Source: JBLHZY01 sp050633265
GTDB lineage: Bacteria > Pseudomonadota > Alphaproteobacteria > Rhodobacterales > Rhodobacteraceae
Direction: 5' to 3'
NCBI GenBank assembly: GCA_050633265.1
Contig: JBOEGE010000005.1
Location: forward strand, 434,001 to 498,000
DNA length: 64,000 nucleotides
A program made the translations under genes and the position numbers. The notes below the pieces were generated by a model. It searched no databases. It was given only the letters and a program-made list of their open reading frames with translations, and was not told the origin of the DNA. Positions 41,432-52,464 of the stretch are shown in pieces (positions within the stretch are counted from its first letter, which is position 1; each line of letters starts with the position of its first letter).

Positions 41432-42415
41432 TTAAGCTTCCAATTTCTTGAGCAGGGCGGCGCGGGTCTCTTCATCGCAAAACGCCGCATTGGCCGCGAC
41501 TGTGTTGATCGCGGTAAATTCGGCCTCGTCCCAGCCTGTGGCATCCGCGAGCCGGTCAAATTCCTGGGCCATTGTGGTATGAAAAAATGGCGGATCATCC
41601 GTTGAAATCGTCACCTTGCAGCCGCGTTTGCGCAGCTCTTCAATGGGATGCGCGTGCCAATCCTTATAGAGCCCAAGTGCGATATTTGAGCCGGGGCAAA
41701 CTTCCAAAACGATCCCCTTTTGCGCAATCTCATCCACAAGCGCGAGGTCCTCAATCGCCCGGACCCCATGCCCGATCCGCGCAACCCGCAAATCATGGAT
41801 CGCATCGCGAATGCTTTCGGGGCCGCCCCATTCGCCCGCATGCGTTGTCAGCTGCAATCCCGCCTCGCGCGCCATGTCAAATGCATACAGAAAATCCTTC
41901 TGCGCGCCCATCTTCTCATCGCCGCCCATGCCAAACCCGGTAACAAAATCCCCCATGGTTTCAACCGCACAGCGCGCCGTTTCGCGCGCCTTCTCGGGGC
42001 CAAAATGGCGGATACAGGTGACAATCCCGCGCATCTCAATCCCGCAAGCCGCGCGCGCCTCGTCAGCCGCCTCGCGCATCGCATGAAGATATTCGCGCCA
42101 CGCCCCAAGATCGCGCCCACCGCAAAAATCAGGCGAGATAAAACTTTCCGTGTAAATCACGCCACTTGCAGCACTTTCTTCAAGCACTGCCAGCGTGAGC
42201 CGCTTGAAATCCTCGGGGGTTTTCAAAACTTCGGTGGCGGCCTCATATACTTTAAGAAAATCCCAGAAGTCTTTGTATTTATACGATCCTTCTTCATCGA
42301 ATATCCCCGACAGATCGATCGACTTTTCGCGCGCAAGCCCGCGGATAAAAGCGGGCGGTGCCGCGCCCTCAAGATGCATGTGCAACTCGATTTTGGGCAG
42401 TGAACCTGCGCTCAT
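41432..42415 (-). CDS. add: Adenosine deaminase
   Basis: 327 residues. Zinc ligands in LPKIELHMHLEGA, catalytic region HAGEWGG, and STDDPPFFHTTM are all present. It deaminates adenosine or deoxyadenosine to the inosine form. The start overlaps deoB by ATGA and its stop is one base from upp, so the operon links purine and pyrimidine nucleoside use. Confidence 0.95.
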   Translation of the reverse strand: MSAGSLPKIELHMHLEGAAPPAFIRGLAREKSIDLSGIFDEEGSYKYKDFWDFLKVYEAATEVLKTPEDFKRLTLAVLEESAASGVIYTESFISPDFCGGRDLGAWREYLHAMREAADEARAACGIEMRGIVTCIRHFGPEKARETARCAVETMGDFVTGFGMGGDEKMGAQKDFLYAFDMAREAGLQLTTHAGEWGGPESIRDAIHDLRVARIGHGVRAIEDLALVDEIAQKGIVLEVCPGSNIALGLYKDWHAHPIEELRKRGCKVTISTDDPPFFHTTMAQEFDRLADATGWDEAEFTAINTVAANAAFCDEETRAALLKKLEA

Positions 42416-43623
42416 AGAAAGCTCCTTCCCGGGCCTTGGGCCGGTATTTTAAGATGTGCAGCGATGCTGGCGGCCACATCAACAAAGCCGCATAAGCCGA
42501 TGTCTTTGCGCCCCAATCCATGCCCCAATACAGGCACGCGTTCGCGGGTGTGATCCGTCCCGGACCAGCTTGGATCATTGCCGTGATCGGCGGTGATCAT
42601 GATCAAATCGCCCGGCTGCGCCGCTGCAAAAACCCGGGCCAATTGCGCATCAAACCATTCCAAATGGCGCGCATAGCCCGAGACATCGCGGCGATGCCCG
42701 TAAAGACTGTCAAACTCAACAAAATTGGCAAAGGTAAAGCTGCCCTCGGGCGCCTCTTCCATCACATCCAGCAGATGCTCCATCAAAGCGGAATCTTTCC
42801 CTTTTCGAACATTAGCAATCCCGCGCATTGAAAAAATATCGCCAATCTTGCCAATAGCGAACACTTTGCGCCCCGCGCCCTGCGCCCAATCACACAGCGT
42901 TTTTGCCGGCGGCGCGATCGCATAATCATGGCGGTTGGTGGTGCGGGTATAGCCCTCTTTCTCATTGCCAATAAACGGGCGCGCAATCACCCGGCCAACG
43001 CGCATCGCATGCAGCGTCGGCGCGATATCGGCGCAAAGCTTGAGCAGGCGATCGAGGCCGAAATGCTCTTCGTGGGCAGCAATCTGAAAGACGCTATCGG
43101 CCGAGGTATAACAGATCGGCCAACCGGTTTTGATATGGCGCGCGGCCTCGCTCTCAATGATCGCTGTGCCCGGCGCATGCCGATTGCCAAGCGTGCCGCC
43201 CGTGCCCGCCGCATGGGCCACATGCTCCATCAAATCAAGCGGAAAAGCCGGCTCTTCATCGGGGAAATAATGCCAATCCCAAGGAACCGGCACGCCGGCC
43301 AATTCCCAATGGCCCGTTGGCGTATCCTTGCCCGGGCTGATCTCGGTCGCGGCGGCCCAAAGCCCCGAGGGCGCCTCCATCCAATCCGGCAGCTCAAGCC
43401 CGCTGGCCGCTTTGATCGCATGGCCCAAACCAAGCGCCGCCATATGCGGCACATGCAACGGCCCGCTGCGCCCCTCTTCGGCCTGTCCCGCAGAGCAAGC
43501 CTGCGCAATATGGCCAAGCGTATTGGCGCCCGTATCGGGCAAACTGCCGTTAAAGAAATCCTTTGCATCCGGCGCGCCGCCAATGCCAACGGAATCGATC
43601 ACAATCAAAAAAGCACGGCTCAT
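42412..43623 (-). CDS. deoB: Phosphopentomutase
   Basis: 403 residues, alkaline-phosphatase-like fold with two-metal site. FLIVIDSVGIGGAPDA at the N-terminus, KDTPTGHWELAG with the phosphorylated threonine, and ITADHGNDPSW near the C-terminus. It interconverts (deoxy)ribose 1- and 5-phosphates from nucleoside phosphorolysis. The start overlaps the deoA stop by ATGA. Confidence 0.96.
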   Translation of the reverse strand: MSRAFLIVIDSVGIGGAPDAKDFFNGSLPDTGANTLGHIAQACSAGQAEEGRSGPLHVPHMAALGLGHAIKAASGLELPDWMEAPSGLWAAATEISPGKDTPTGHWELAGVPVPWDWHYFPDEEPAFPLDLMEHVAHAAGTGGTLGNRHAPGTAIIESEAARHIKTGWPICYTSADSVFQIAAHEEHFGLDRLLKLCADIAPTLHAMRVGRVIARPFIGNEKEGYTRTTNRHDYAIAPPAKTLCDWAQGAGRKVFAIGKIGDIFSMRGIANVRKGKDSALMEHLLDVMEEAPEGSFTFANFVEFDSLYGHRRDVSGYARHLEWFDAQLARVFAAAQPGDLIMITADHGNDPSWSGTDHTRERVPVLGHGLGRKDIGLCGFVDVAASIAAHLKIPAQGPGRSFL

Positions 43624-44939
43624 GGATGGATCGCCTCATGGATCAGGGGCAAAGGCACAGGCGCCGCTTCGCCGATTTCAATCGCTGCCAAAATGGCCGC
43701 CTCTGCGCGATTTGCGGCATCCGTAGAGGCCGCATGAACCCGGCACAGGACCGTATCTTTTTCAACATTTGCCCCATGCGCGATCACTTCTGAAAAGCCG
43801 ACAGAGGCATCAATCTTGGCGCCCGCGCGCAGCCGCCCGCCGCCCAGATGAACAACTGCATTGCCCATCGCCATCCCATCCATTGAGCGCACAAATCCCG
43901 CCCTGCCCGCGCAAATATCGCGCACAACAGGCGCCGCCGGAAGACGATCCGCCCAATTCTCAACGAAATCCGCAGGCCCGCCCAACTCAAATACCATGCG
44001 CCCAAAGCGCTCGGCAGCAGAGCCATCAGCAATCGTCGCACGAAGCTGATCGCCTGCGCGCGCCGCCTCACTGGCCTGCCCCGAAAGCACAAGCAATTCC
44101 CCGCCCAAATGGCAGGTCAAATCGCACAAAAGCCCGCTCGCATCCCCCGATGTAAGCGCCTCCATGACCTCCATAATCTCAAGCGCATTGCCAAGGCTCG
44201 GGCAGCAGGGCTGGTTCATATCGGTGATCAAAGCGGCCGTTTTGCAGCCCGCCCCATTGGCCGTTTGCACCAGACTTTGCGCCAAAGCCCGCGCCTCATC
44301 CGGCGTTTTCATAAAGGCGCCCGAGCCGCATTTTACATCTAAAATCAAGGCGTCAAGCCCCGCGGCAAGCTTCTTAGAGAGGATCGAGGCCGTGATCAAA
44401 TCTATGCTCTCAACCGTTCCCGTCACATCGCGGATCGCATAAAGCCGCTTATCGGCCGGGGCCATCGCACCCGTCGCAGACACGACCGCGCAGCCCACTT
44501 GCGAGACGATCTCGCGAAAGCGCGCCTCGCTCACCTCGCTCTTGAGGCCCGGGATCGCCTCGAGCTTATCCAAAGTGCCGCCCGTATGCCCAAGCCCCCG
44601 CCCCGAAATCATCGGAACATAAGCCCCCATCGCCGCCAAAGCCGGCGCAAGAACAAGCGAAACCGCATCCCCAACGCCGCCTGTGGAATGTTTGTCAATC
44701 GCAGGGCCAGGCAAATCCCAGCGCAAAACATCGCCACTGTCGCGCATTGCCAGTGTTAGCGAGACCCGCTCAGGATCGCTCAACTTATTGAGCAAAACCG
44801 CCATCGCAAAAGCGCCCGCCTGTTCATCCGACACCGCGCCAGAAGCAAGCCCCTGGGCAAACCATTGCAGCTCCGCCGCGCTGAGAACCTCGCCATCGCG
44901 CAGCCGCGCAAGGATAAGGCGCGGATCAAAATCAGCCAT
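43620..44939 (-). CDS. deoA: Thymidine phosphorylase
   Basis: 439 residues from ATG 44939; a 44957 start is possible but the MADFDPRLILARLRDG start is more typical. Phosphate and substrate motifs DKHSTGGVGDAVSLVL, SGRGLGHTGGTLDKLE and KCGSGAFMKTPDEAR are intact. It splits thymidine with phosphate to thymine and deoxyribose 1-phosphate. Overlaps the cdd end by 8 bases. Confidence 0.95.
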   Translation of the reverse strand: MADFDPRLILARLRDGEVLSAAELQWFAQGLASGAVSDEQAGAFAMAVLLNKLSDPERVSLTLAMRDSGDVLRWDLPGPAIDKHSTGGVGDAVSLVLAPALAAMGAYVPMISGRGLGHTGGTLDKLEAIPGLKSEVSEARFREIVSQVGCAVVSATGAMAPADKRLYAIRDVTGTVESIDLITASILSKKLAAGLDALILDVKCGSGAFMKTPDEARALAQSLVQTANGAGCKTAALITDMNQPCCPSLGNALEIMEVMEALTSGDASGLLCDLTCHLGGELLVLSGQASEAARAGDQLRATIADGSAAERFGRMVFELGGPADFVENWADRLPAAPVVRDICAGRAGFVRSMDGMAMGNAVVHLGGGRLRAGAKIDASVGFSEVIAHGANVEKDTVLCRVHAASTDAANRAEAAILAAIEIGEAAPVPLPLIHEAIHP

Positions 44940-45342
44940 GCGCGCCGCCCTGGCCATCGCCGAAATTCTCTTGGGTAAAGGCGCCAGGCAAAAGCTCGGC
45001 CATGGTCATCACCATCTTATTGCCTGCCACGGTCGTCATGGTTACGCGCACGTCAGGCCCGGCAAATTCGCGCAATTTCTGGCGGCAGCCGCCGCAAGGG
45101 GTAACCGGCAAAGGGCTTTCAGCAATCACACAAACCTCGGCAATCTCGCTCTCGCCGCCGGCAATCATCGCCGCAATCGCGCCGGCCTCCGCGCAGGTGC
45201 CCTCCGGATAGGCGACATTTTCAACATTGACCCCGGTATAGATCGCGCCGCCAACCGTGCGCAGCGCCGCGCCCACTTTGAAATTCGAATAGGGCGCATA
45301 AGCACGTTCGCGAATGTCCCGCGCGGCATCTTCAAGCAACAT
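44932..45342 (-). CDS. cdd: Cytidine deaminase
   Basis: 136 residues from ATG 45342, the normal length; an extended frame to 45582 enters the divergent promoter region and is rejected. Zinc site GTCAEAGAIAAM with catalytic Glu, and TPCGGCRQKLREF. It deaminates cytidine/deoxycytidine to uridine forms, feeding deoA. First gene of the five-gene salvage operon reading left. Confidence 0.95.
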   Translation of the reverse strand: MLLEDAARDIRERAYAPYSNFKVGAALRTVGGAIYTGVNVENVAYPEGTCAEAGAIAAMIAGGESEIAEVCVIAESPLPVTPCGGCRQKLREFAGPDVRVTMTTVAGNKMVMTMAELLPGAFTQENFGDGQGGAHG

Positions 45343-45534
45343 GGCAGCACCTTCAATTTTGACTATCCGGTCCAAGAATGATCCTGAGCGCCCCCGATTG
45401 CAAGCATAAGCAGGCCAAAGCCGCGCGCATTTCGCCCCAAACCGGCCCATTTGCGAAGATTGCTTGCCACAGAGGGCAGAATCGCCCCACAGACAGCCTA
45501 TAACCCCTTGCTCAAAAGGGCGGTTAAAAATATA

Positions 45535-45548
45535 GTTTAATACTAAAC
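45535..45548. promoter_or_regulatory. Palindrome just upstream of maeB
   Basis: GTTTAATACTAAAC is a perfect 5-4-5 palindrome ending 11 bases before the maeB ribosome site. Its position, close to the expected transcription start, suits a repressor operator. Regulator unknown. Confidence 0.4.
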
Positions 45549-45569
45549 CATTTTTCGGGAGGACCAAGC

Positions 45570-47849
45570 GTGACCGATCCAAGAAGCGAAAGCCTGCGCC
45601 AAGAGGCCCTTGATTACCACGAATTCCCGAAACCCGGAAAATTGGAAATCCGCGCCACCAAACCCCTGGCCAATGGCCGCGATCTCAGCCGCGCTTATTC
45701 GCCCGGCGTGGCCGAAGCCTGCCTTGAAATTAAGGCCGATCCCTCAACCGCCAGCCGCTACACAGCGCGGGGCAATCTGGTCGCAGTGGTTACAAATGGC
45801 ACAGCCGTTTTGGGCCTTGGAAACATTGGCGCGGCGGCCTCCAAACCGGTGATGGAGGGCAAGGCTGTCCTGTTCAAGAAATTCGCCAACATTGATTGCT
45901 TTGACATCGAACTCAATGAAAGCGATCCGGTAAAGCTGGCTGAAATCGTCTGCGCGCTCGAGCCGACCTTTGGCGCGATCAACCTCGAAGACATCAAAGC
46001 CCCCGATTGTTTTATCGTTGAACAAATCTGCCGCGAGCGCATGGGCATCCCGGTTTTTCACGATGATCAGCACGGCACAGCGATCGTTGTGGGTGCGGCG
46101 GCCACCAATGCTCTGCGCGTTGCGGGCAAGGATTTCGGCGATATCAAAGTTGTGTCAACGGGCGGCGGCGCGGCGGGCATCGCCTGCCTCAATATGCTGC
46201 TCAAACTGGGCGTGAAACGCGAAAACGTCTGGCTTTGCGATATTGAGGGGCTGGTTTATGAGGGGCGCACAGCCGAAATGACGCCGCAAAAAGCCGCCTA
46301 TGCCCAAGCCTCAGATAAGCGCGCTTTGAAGGAAGTGATTGAGGGGGCGGATATGTTCCTTGGCCTCTCTGGCCCCGGTGTTTTGACTCCCGAAATGGTT
46401 GCCAAAATGAGCAAACAGCCGATCATTTTTGCCCTCGCCAATCCCACGCCAGAGATCATGCCAGAAGCGATCCGCGAGGTCGCGCCAGATGCGATCATTG
46501 CCACGGGCCGCTCGGATTATCCCAATCAAGTCAATAATGTACTGTGTTTTCCCTTCATCTTTCGCGGCGCGCTTGATGTCGGTGCGCGCGAGATAAACGA
46601 TGCAATGCAGATCGCCTGTATTGAAGGGATCGCCGCCCTTGCCCGCGCCACAACATCCGCCGAAGCCGCCGCCGCCTATCAGGGCGAACAGATGACATTT
46701 GGCCCGGATTATTTGATCCCCAAACCGTTTGACCCGCGCCTTATGGGCGTTGTCGCGGGCGCCGTTGCCAAGGCGGCGATGGAAACGGGCGTTGCCACCC
46801 GCCCCTTGGCCGATCTCAAAGCCTATAAAGAGGGGCTTGATGGCTCGGTCTTTAAATCGGCGCTGATGATGCGGCCCGTTTTTGCCGCCGCCGCCATGGC
46901 CGAGCGTAAAATCGTCTTTGCCGAGGGCGAGGACGAACGCGTTCTGCGCGCGGCCAATGCGATGATCGAAGAAACCACCGACAAACCGATCCTGATCGGC
47001 CGCCCCGATGTGATCGCCGCGCGGGCCGAGCGCGCCGGCTTGGCCGTTCGCCCGGGCCGCGATTTTGAGATCGTGAACCCGGAAAACGATCCGCGCTACC
47101 GCGATTATTGGCAGACCTATCATCAGATCATGGCGCGCCGCGGCGTGACCCCGGATTTGGCCCGCGCTGTGATGCGCACCAACACAACCGCCATCGGCGC
47201 GGTCATGGTGCATCGCGGCGATGCCGATAGCCTGATCTGTGGCACGTTCGGCCAATTTCTCTGGCATCTTAATTATGTAAATCAAGTGCTTGGCTCGGAT
47301 ACACTGCATCCTGTCGGCGCGCTTTCTTTGATGATTTTGGAAGATGGCCCGCTGTTTATCGCCGATACACATGTTCATCCAGAACCAACGCCCGAACAGA
47401 TCGCCGCAACGGTTATCGGCGCCGCGCGCCATGTAAAACGCTTCGGTGTGACCCCGCAAATCGCCCTTTGCAGCCATTCGCAATTCGGCAATCTGGATTG
47501 TGATACAGGCCTGCGGATGCGCGGCGCTTTGGCGATCCTTGATGCGGAACCGCGCGCCTTTGCCTATGAAGGCGAGATGCATATTGATGCCGCCCTAAGC
47601 CCCGATCTGCGCGAAAGGATTTTCCCCGATGCGCGCCTCTCTGGGCCGGCCAATGTGCTTGTCTTTGCCAATACGGATGCGGCCAGCGGCGTTCGAAACA
47701 TCCTCAAAATGAAGGGGGGCGGGCTTGAAGTTGGCCCTATTTTGATGGGCATGGGCAACCGCGCGCATATCGTTACCCCCTCGATTACCGCGCGCGGGCT
47801 GCTCAATATGTCCGCGGTTGCAGGTACACCAGTGGCCCATTACGGTTAG
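45570..47849 (+). CDS. maeB: NADP-dependent malic enzyme with phosphotransacetylase-like domain
   Basis: 759 residues starting at GTG 45570, preceded by GGGAGGACC. Residues 1-420 are malic enzyme: RDLSRAYSPGVAEACLEI, VFHDDQHGTAIVVGAAATNA and the dinucleotide motif STGGGAAGIACLN. Residues 430-759 form a PTA-like domain (VFAEGEDERVLRAANAM), which is regulatory and not a proven catalyst in MaeB proteins. It decarboxylates malate to pyruvate with NADPH, important for growth on acetyl-CoA-yielding substrates. Confidence 0.95.
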   Translation: MTDPRSESLRQEALDYHEFPKPGKLEIRATKPLANGRDLSRAYSPGVAEACLEIKADPSTASRYTARGNLVAVVTNGTAVLGLGNIGAAASKPVMEGKAVLFKKFANIDCFDIELNESDPVKLAEIVCALEPTFGAINLEDIKAPDCFIVEQICRERMGIPVFHDDQHGTAIVVGAAATNALRVAGKDFGDIKVVSTGGGAAGIACLNMLLKLGVKRENVWLCDIEGLVYEGRTAEMTPQKAAYAQASDKRALKEVIEGADMFLGLSGPGVLTPEMVAKMSKQPIIFALANPTPEIMPEAIREVAPDAIIATGRSDYPNQVNNVLCFPFIFRGALDVGAREINDAMQIACIEGIAALARATTSAEAAAAYQGEQMTFGPDYLIPKPFDPRLMGVVAGAVAKAAMETGVATRPLADLKAYKEGLDGSVFKSALMMRPVFAAAAMAERKIVFAEGEDERVLRAANAMIEETTDKPILIGRPDVIAARAERAGLAVRPGRDFEIVNPENDPRYRDYWQTYHQIMARRGVTPDLARAVMRTNTTAIGAVMVHRGDADSLICGTFGQFLWHLNYVNQVLGSDTLHPVGALSLMILEDGPLFIADTHVHPEPTPEQIAATVIGAARHVKRFGVTPQIALCSHSQFGNLDCDTGLRMRGALAILDAEPRAFAYEGEMHIDAALSPDLRERIFPDARLSGPANVLVFANTDAASGVRNILKMKGGGLEVGPILMGMGNRAHIVTPSITARGLLNMSAVAGTPVAHYG

Positions 47850-47876
47850 GTCAATAGCGCAATGAAGGATCAGCCA

Positions 47877-48665
47877 ATGAGCGAGCAAACCCCTGTTTTT
47901 ATATGCCTAAAATGGGGCAAAGGCTATCCGGTCACCTATACAAACATGCTGTTTCGCGCGCTCACCGCGCTGATGGATCGCCCCTTTCGGCTGGTCTGTA
48001 TGACGGATGATCCTTCGGCGCTTTTGGAAGGGATCGAGACCCTGCCTTTGCCCGAATTCGCGCTGGAAAGGGATCACTGGGTGCCCGGCATGTGGCCCAA
48101 ACTGGCGGTGTTTCAGCCCGGTCTTTTTGAAGAAGGCACCCCGATCATCATGATTGATGTGGATGTCGTGATCATCCAAGATCTTGGCCCCCTGGTCGAT
48201 CATATTCTGGCCGAGCCGGGGCTGCATATCATCCATGATTGGCACGATACGCATGAGCGCTGGTTCCCGAAAATCTGGAATCGCGAACGGCTGTCCAACA
48301 GCTCGGTTGTTGGCTTTCGCGCTGGCGAGCAAGGGCAGATTTGGGAAGCCTTCAGGGCCGCAGAATGGAGCACACTTGCCCCGTTCACCAATGATCAAAT
48401 CTTCATCCACCACCATGCCGAAAACCGCAAATTCTGGCCCGCGCCCTGGGTTTTGAGCTTTAAGAAAAGCCTCTGCTGGCATGTTCCGGTTAACTTTTTG
48501 CGCCCCGTTCCCCACCCCAAAAGTGCTTATATCGTCGCGTTTCACGGCGTTCCAGACCCCGAGGATGTTTCCGGCAAGCCGTTTCAGCGCTGGGGTAGCC
48601 CGGAGAAATTCGGCTATTTCCCGGTCAAATGGGTCAAATCTTATTGGGATAGATTTTCCCGCTAA
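47877..48665 (+). CDS. Glycosyltransferase-like protein (nucleotide-diphospho-sugar transferase fold)
   Basis: 262 residues from ATG 47877, with AAGGA seven bases upstream; ATG 47862 is an alternative. FICLKWGKGYPVTYTNMLFR at the N-terminus and IIMIDVDVVIIQDLGPL at about 95, where the DVD may bind metal and sugar nucleotide. Later NSSVVGFRAGEQGQIWE and FHGVPDPEDV are seen. It is likely cytoplasmic and may glycosylate an envelope component. No polysaccharide cluster surrounds it. Family assignment is moderate and the acceptor unknown. Confidence 0.75.
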   Translation: MSEQTPVFICLKWGKGYPVTYTNMLFRALTALMDRPFRLVCMTDDPSALLEGIETLPLPEFALERDHWVPGMWPKLAVFQPGLFEEGTPIIMIDVDVVIIQDLGPLVDHILAEPGLHIIHDWHDTHERWFPKIWNRERLSNSSVVGFRAGEQGQIWEAFRAAEWSTLAPFTNDQIFIHHHAENRKFWPAPWVLSFKKSLCWHVPVNFLRPVPHPKSAYIVAFHGVPDPEDVSGKPFQRWGSPEKFGYFPVKWVKSYWDRFSR

Positions 48666-48728
48666 CCGCGTGATCCGCAAAAGGCTTCGCATTTCGCGAG
48701 TCATTAAAAGCATGATACCCAAGCCTCA

Positions 48729-48747
48729 TTTGCAATAATATTGCGAG
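48729..48747. promoter_or_regulatory. Palindromic TTTGCAAT-AAT-ATTGCGAG element upstream of prpE
   Basis: GCAAT and ATTGC (48732-48744) are separated by three bases, with TTTGCAAT as the left half. TTTGCAA-like repeats are bound by ScfR/RamB-type regulators of short-chain acyl-CoA metabolism. Here the second half differs in several positions. Located 112 bases before the prpE start. Confidence 0.35.
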
Positions 48748-48859
48748 GCGGAAAAAAGCGCAGCCCCTGTTAGCGCTGGCAGTGACATTCAAGCGCAGTC
48801 AGCCCTCTTGCCGGGTGCGCATTGTGCTGGCTACAACAGGTTAGAGGAGGACGCATACC

Positions 48860-50752
<1,893 letters not shown>

Positions 50753-50862
50753 AGTTTTAATTAACTAGTGTTAACGTCCCCTTTACCCTCTTCCGTAATG
50801 CGTGAAACACTAACAATGACAAAAGTTTCTTAATTCAATTGTACGTTGTGCAATGATTGGGG

Positions 50863-52464
50863 ATGTTCTGCGTAGGGGCGTGTTGGCGCCCGGTTGTTGG
50901 GGTAAATGTATTGGACGAAGAGGGGCTATCGGGCCAGCCATTAAACGTGGTCGATCCGAACCGGCTAACACTGCTGATCCACGATATTCGCGCGACGGTT
51001 TCTGATGTGATCGGCGGGCTGCGGCTGATTGATCGCGCGCGTCTGGAAGCCGCCGAGCGCCAGCAGGTTGATGGTTTGCGCACAACGGCCGATCATCTTG
51101 CGCGGCTGCTCGAAGATGCCCTTGAAGCTGTGGCAGGCGAAGGCAATATCATCAAACACGCAGGCACGCCGGTCGACTTGCCGCGCCTGTTTGATGGGCT
51201 GTTGCTGCGCTGGAAAACCGTGGCCGAAGAGGCAGCGCGCGGCCAGGATATCCGCCTTGAGGTCAGCTCTGATCTGCCGCGCCATGTTGTGCTCAATCGC
51301 CTCTCGCTTGAACGGGTGCTGTCCAATTTCCTCGCCAATGCGCTGCGCTACAGCGGCAAAGGCCTGATCACCATCAGCGCCGAGATCACAGCGGATAACG
51401 CCCTGATATTTTGTGTAAAAGACCGCGGCGAAGGCTTTTCCGAAGACCGGCTGCAAAGCATTTTCTCCTACCGCGATCTCAGCTTTGGCGAAGGCCAGCC
51501 TGGCTCGGGCTATGGGCTGCGGATTGCGCGCGATCTGGCCCGGCGCATGGGCGGCACCATCACCCTGAGCAATCGCAAAGCCGGCGGCGCAAAGGCCGCG
51601 CTGACCCTGCCCCAAACCGTTTGGCGCGTTAGCCCGGTCGGCTCTTTGGCTGATGCCACTTTGCCCGATCTCAGCGGCAAACGGGTCTTGCTGGCCGAGG
51701 ATAGCGAGACCAATCAACTGCTGCTCAGCCGCTATCTGATCCAGATGGGGGCGCATTGCGATGTTGTTGGCGATGGGGCGCGCGCGCAAAAAGCCCTGCG
51801 CACGGGCGGCTATGATCTGGCGCTGCTGGACATTGATCTGCCGGTGCTCTCTGGCCTTGATCTGATCCGAGAGCTGCGCGCCATCGAGCAGGCCCAAAAT
51901 GCCCCCCGCCTAACCGCGCTTGCTGTGTCGGCCTATGCGATGCCCGCCAATCGCGATGCGGTGCTAAGCGCCGGATTTGACACGCTCATCGCCAAGCCGA
52001 TCATCAGCATCGGCGATTTCGCCAATGTACTGGCCCAAGCGCTTGATCTGCCTCTCACCCGCGCAGAAAAGCGCCCAAATACGCCAAATTCCCCCCACAT
52101 ACCCATAGAAAAAAACAATATTTCCCAAGGGCTTGCCAAGCTCCTTGCCAGCACTGGCGATGACAGCGCGCCCGAATTGCTGCCCCGCCTGCTCAACGAT
52201 TTGAACGCTGCGCATAGAGGGCTCGAAAGCGCCACGGCCCTGAGCGATACCCAAGCCATGCGCCGCCATATCCATGTGATTATTTCTGTCGCCGGAACCC
52301 TGGCCGCGCGCAGCCTGCAAGAGCAATGCGAAGCCCTGCAATCGCGCCTCAATTTCGAAGGCCCCGACGGAAATGAAGCCCGCGTCCGTATTATCCTCTC
52401 AGACCTGAAAAGCATTATCGCCCATCTCAAGGCAGAGACATTGAACCGAAATATTGCCCCATGA
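50863..52464 (+). CDS. Cytosolic hybrid histidine kinase with receiver and Hpt-like domain
   Basis: About 533 residues from ATG 50863; TTG starts at 50857 or 50911 (with GGGG upstream) are alternatives. No membrane segment or sensor domain is seen. The dimerisation/phosphoacceptor region is LIHDIRATVSDVIGG, then ATPase motifs LSNFLANALRYSGKG, KDRGEGFSEDRL and GSGYGLRIARDLARRMGG. A receiver follows (LLAEDSETNQLLLSR, Asp in LLDIDLPVL, Lys in LIAKPI) and then a LuxU/Hpt-like tail with MRRHIHVIISVAG. It overlaps the LuxO-like gene by ATGA; signal comes perhaps from a protein partner. Confidence 0.88.
   Translation: MFCVGACWRPVVGVNVLDEEGLSGQPLNVVDPNRLTLLIHDIRATVSDVIGGLRLIDRARLEAAERQQVDGLRTTADHLARLLEDALEAVAGEGNIIKHAGTPVDLPRLFDGLLLRWKTVAEEAARGQDIRLEVSSDLPRHVVLNRLSLERVLSNFLANALRYSGKGLITISAEITADNALIFCVKDRGEGFSEDRLQSIFSYRDLSFGEGQPGSGYGLRIARDLARRMGGTITLSNRKAGGAKAALTLPQTVWRVSPVGSLADATLPDLSGKRVLLAEDSETNQLLLSRYLIQMGAHCDVVGDGARAQKALRTGGYDLALLDIDLPVLSGLDLIRELRAIEQAQNAPRLTALAVSAYAMPANRDAVLSAGFDTLIAKPIISIGDFANVLAQALDLPLTRAEKRPNTPNSPHIPIEKNNISQGLAKLLASTGDDSAPELLPRLLNDLNAAHRGLESATALSDTQAMRRHIHVIISVAGTLAARSLQEQCEALQSRLNFEGPDGNEARVRIILSDLKSIIAHLKAETLNRNIAP

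Noticed and set aside
48767..48842. CCTGTT...AACAGG long-range inverted repeat before prpE
   Set aside because: Only six bases over a 65-base gap, expected by chance.
50757..50775. TTAA-N6-TTAAC resembling a CtrA box upstream of the kinase gene
   Set aside because: CtrA sites use N7 spacing; here six bases. AT-rich chance is likely.
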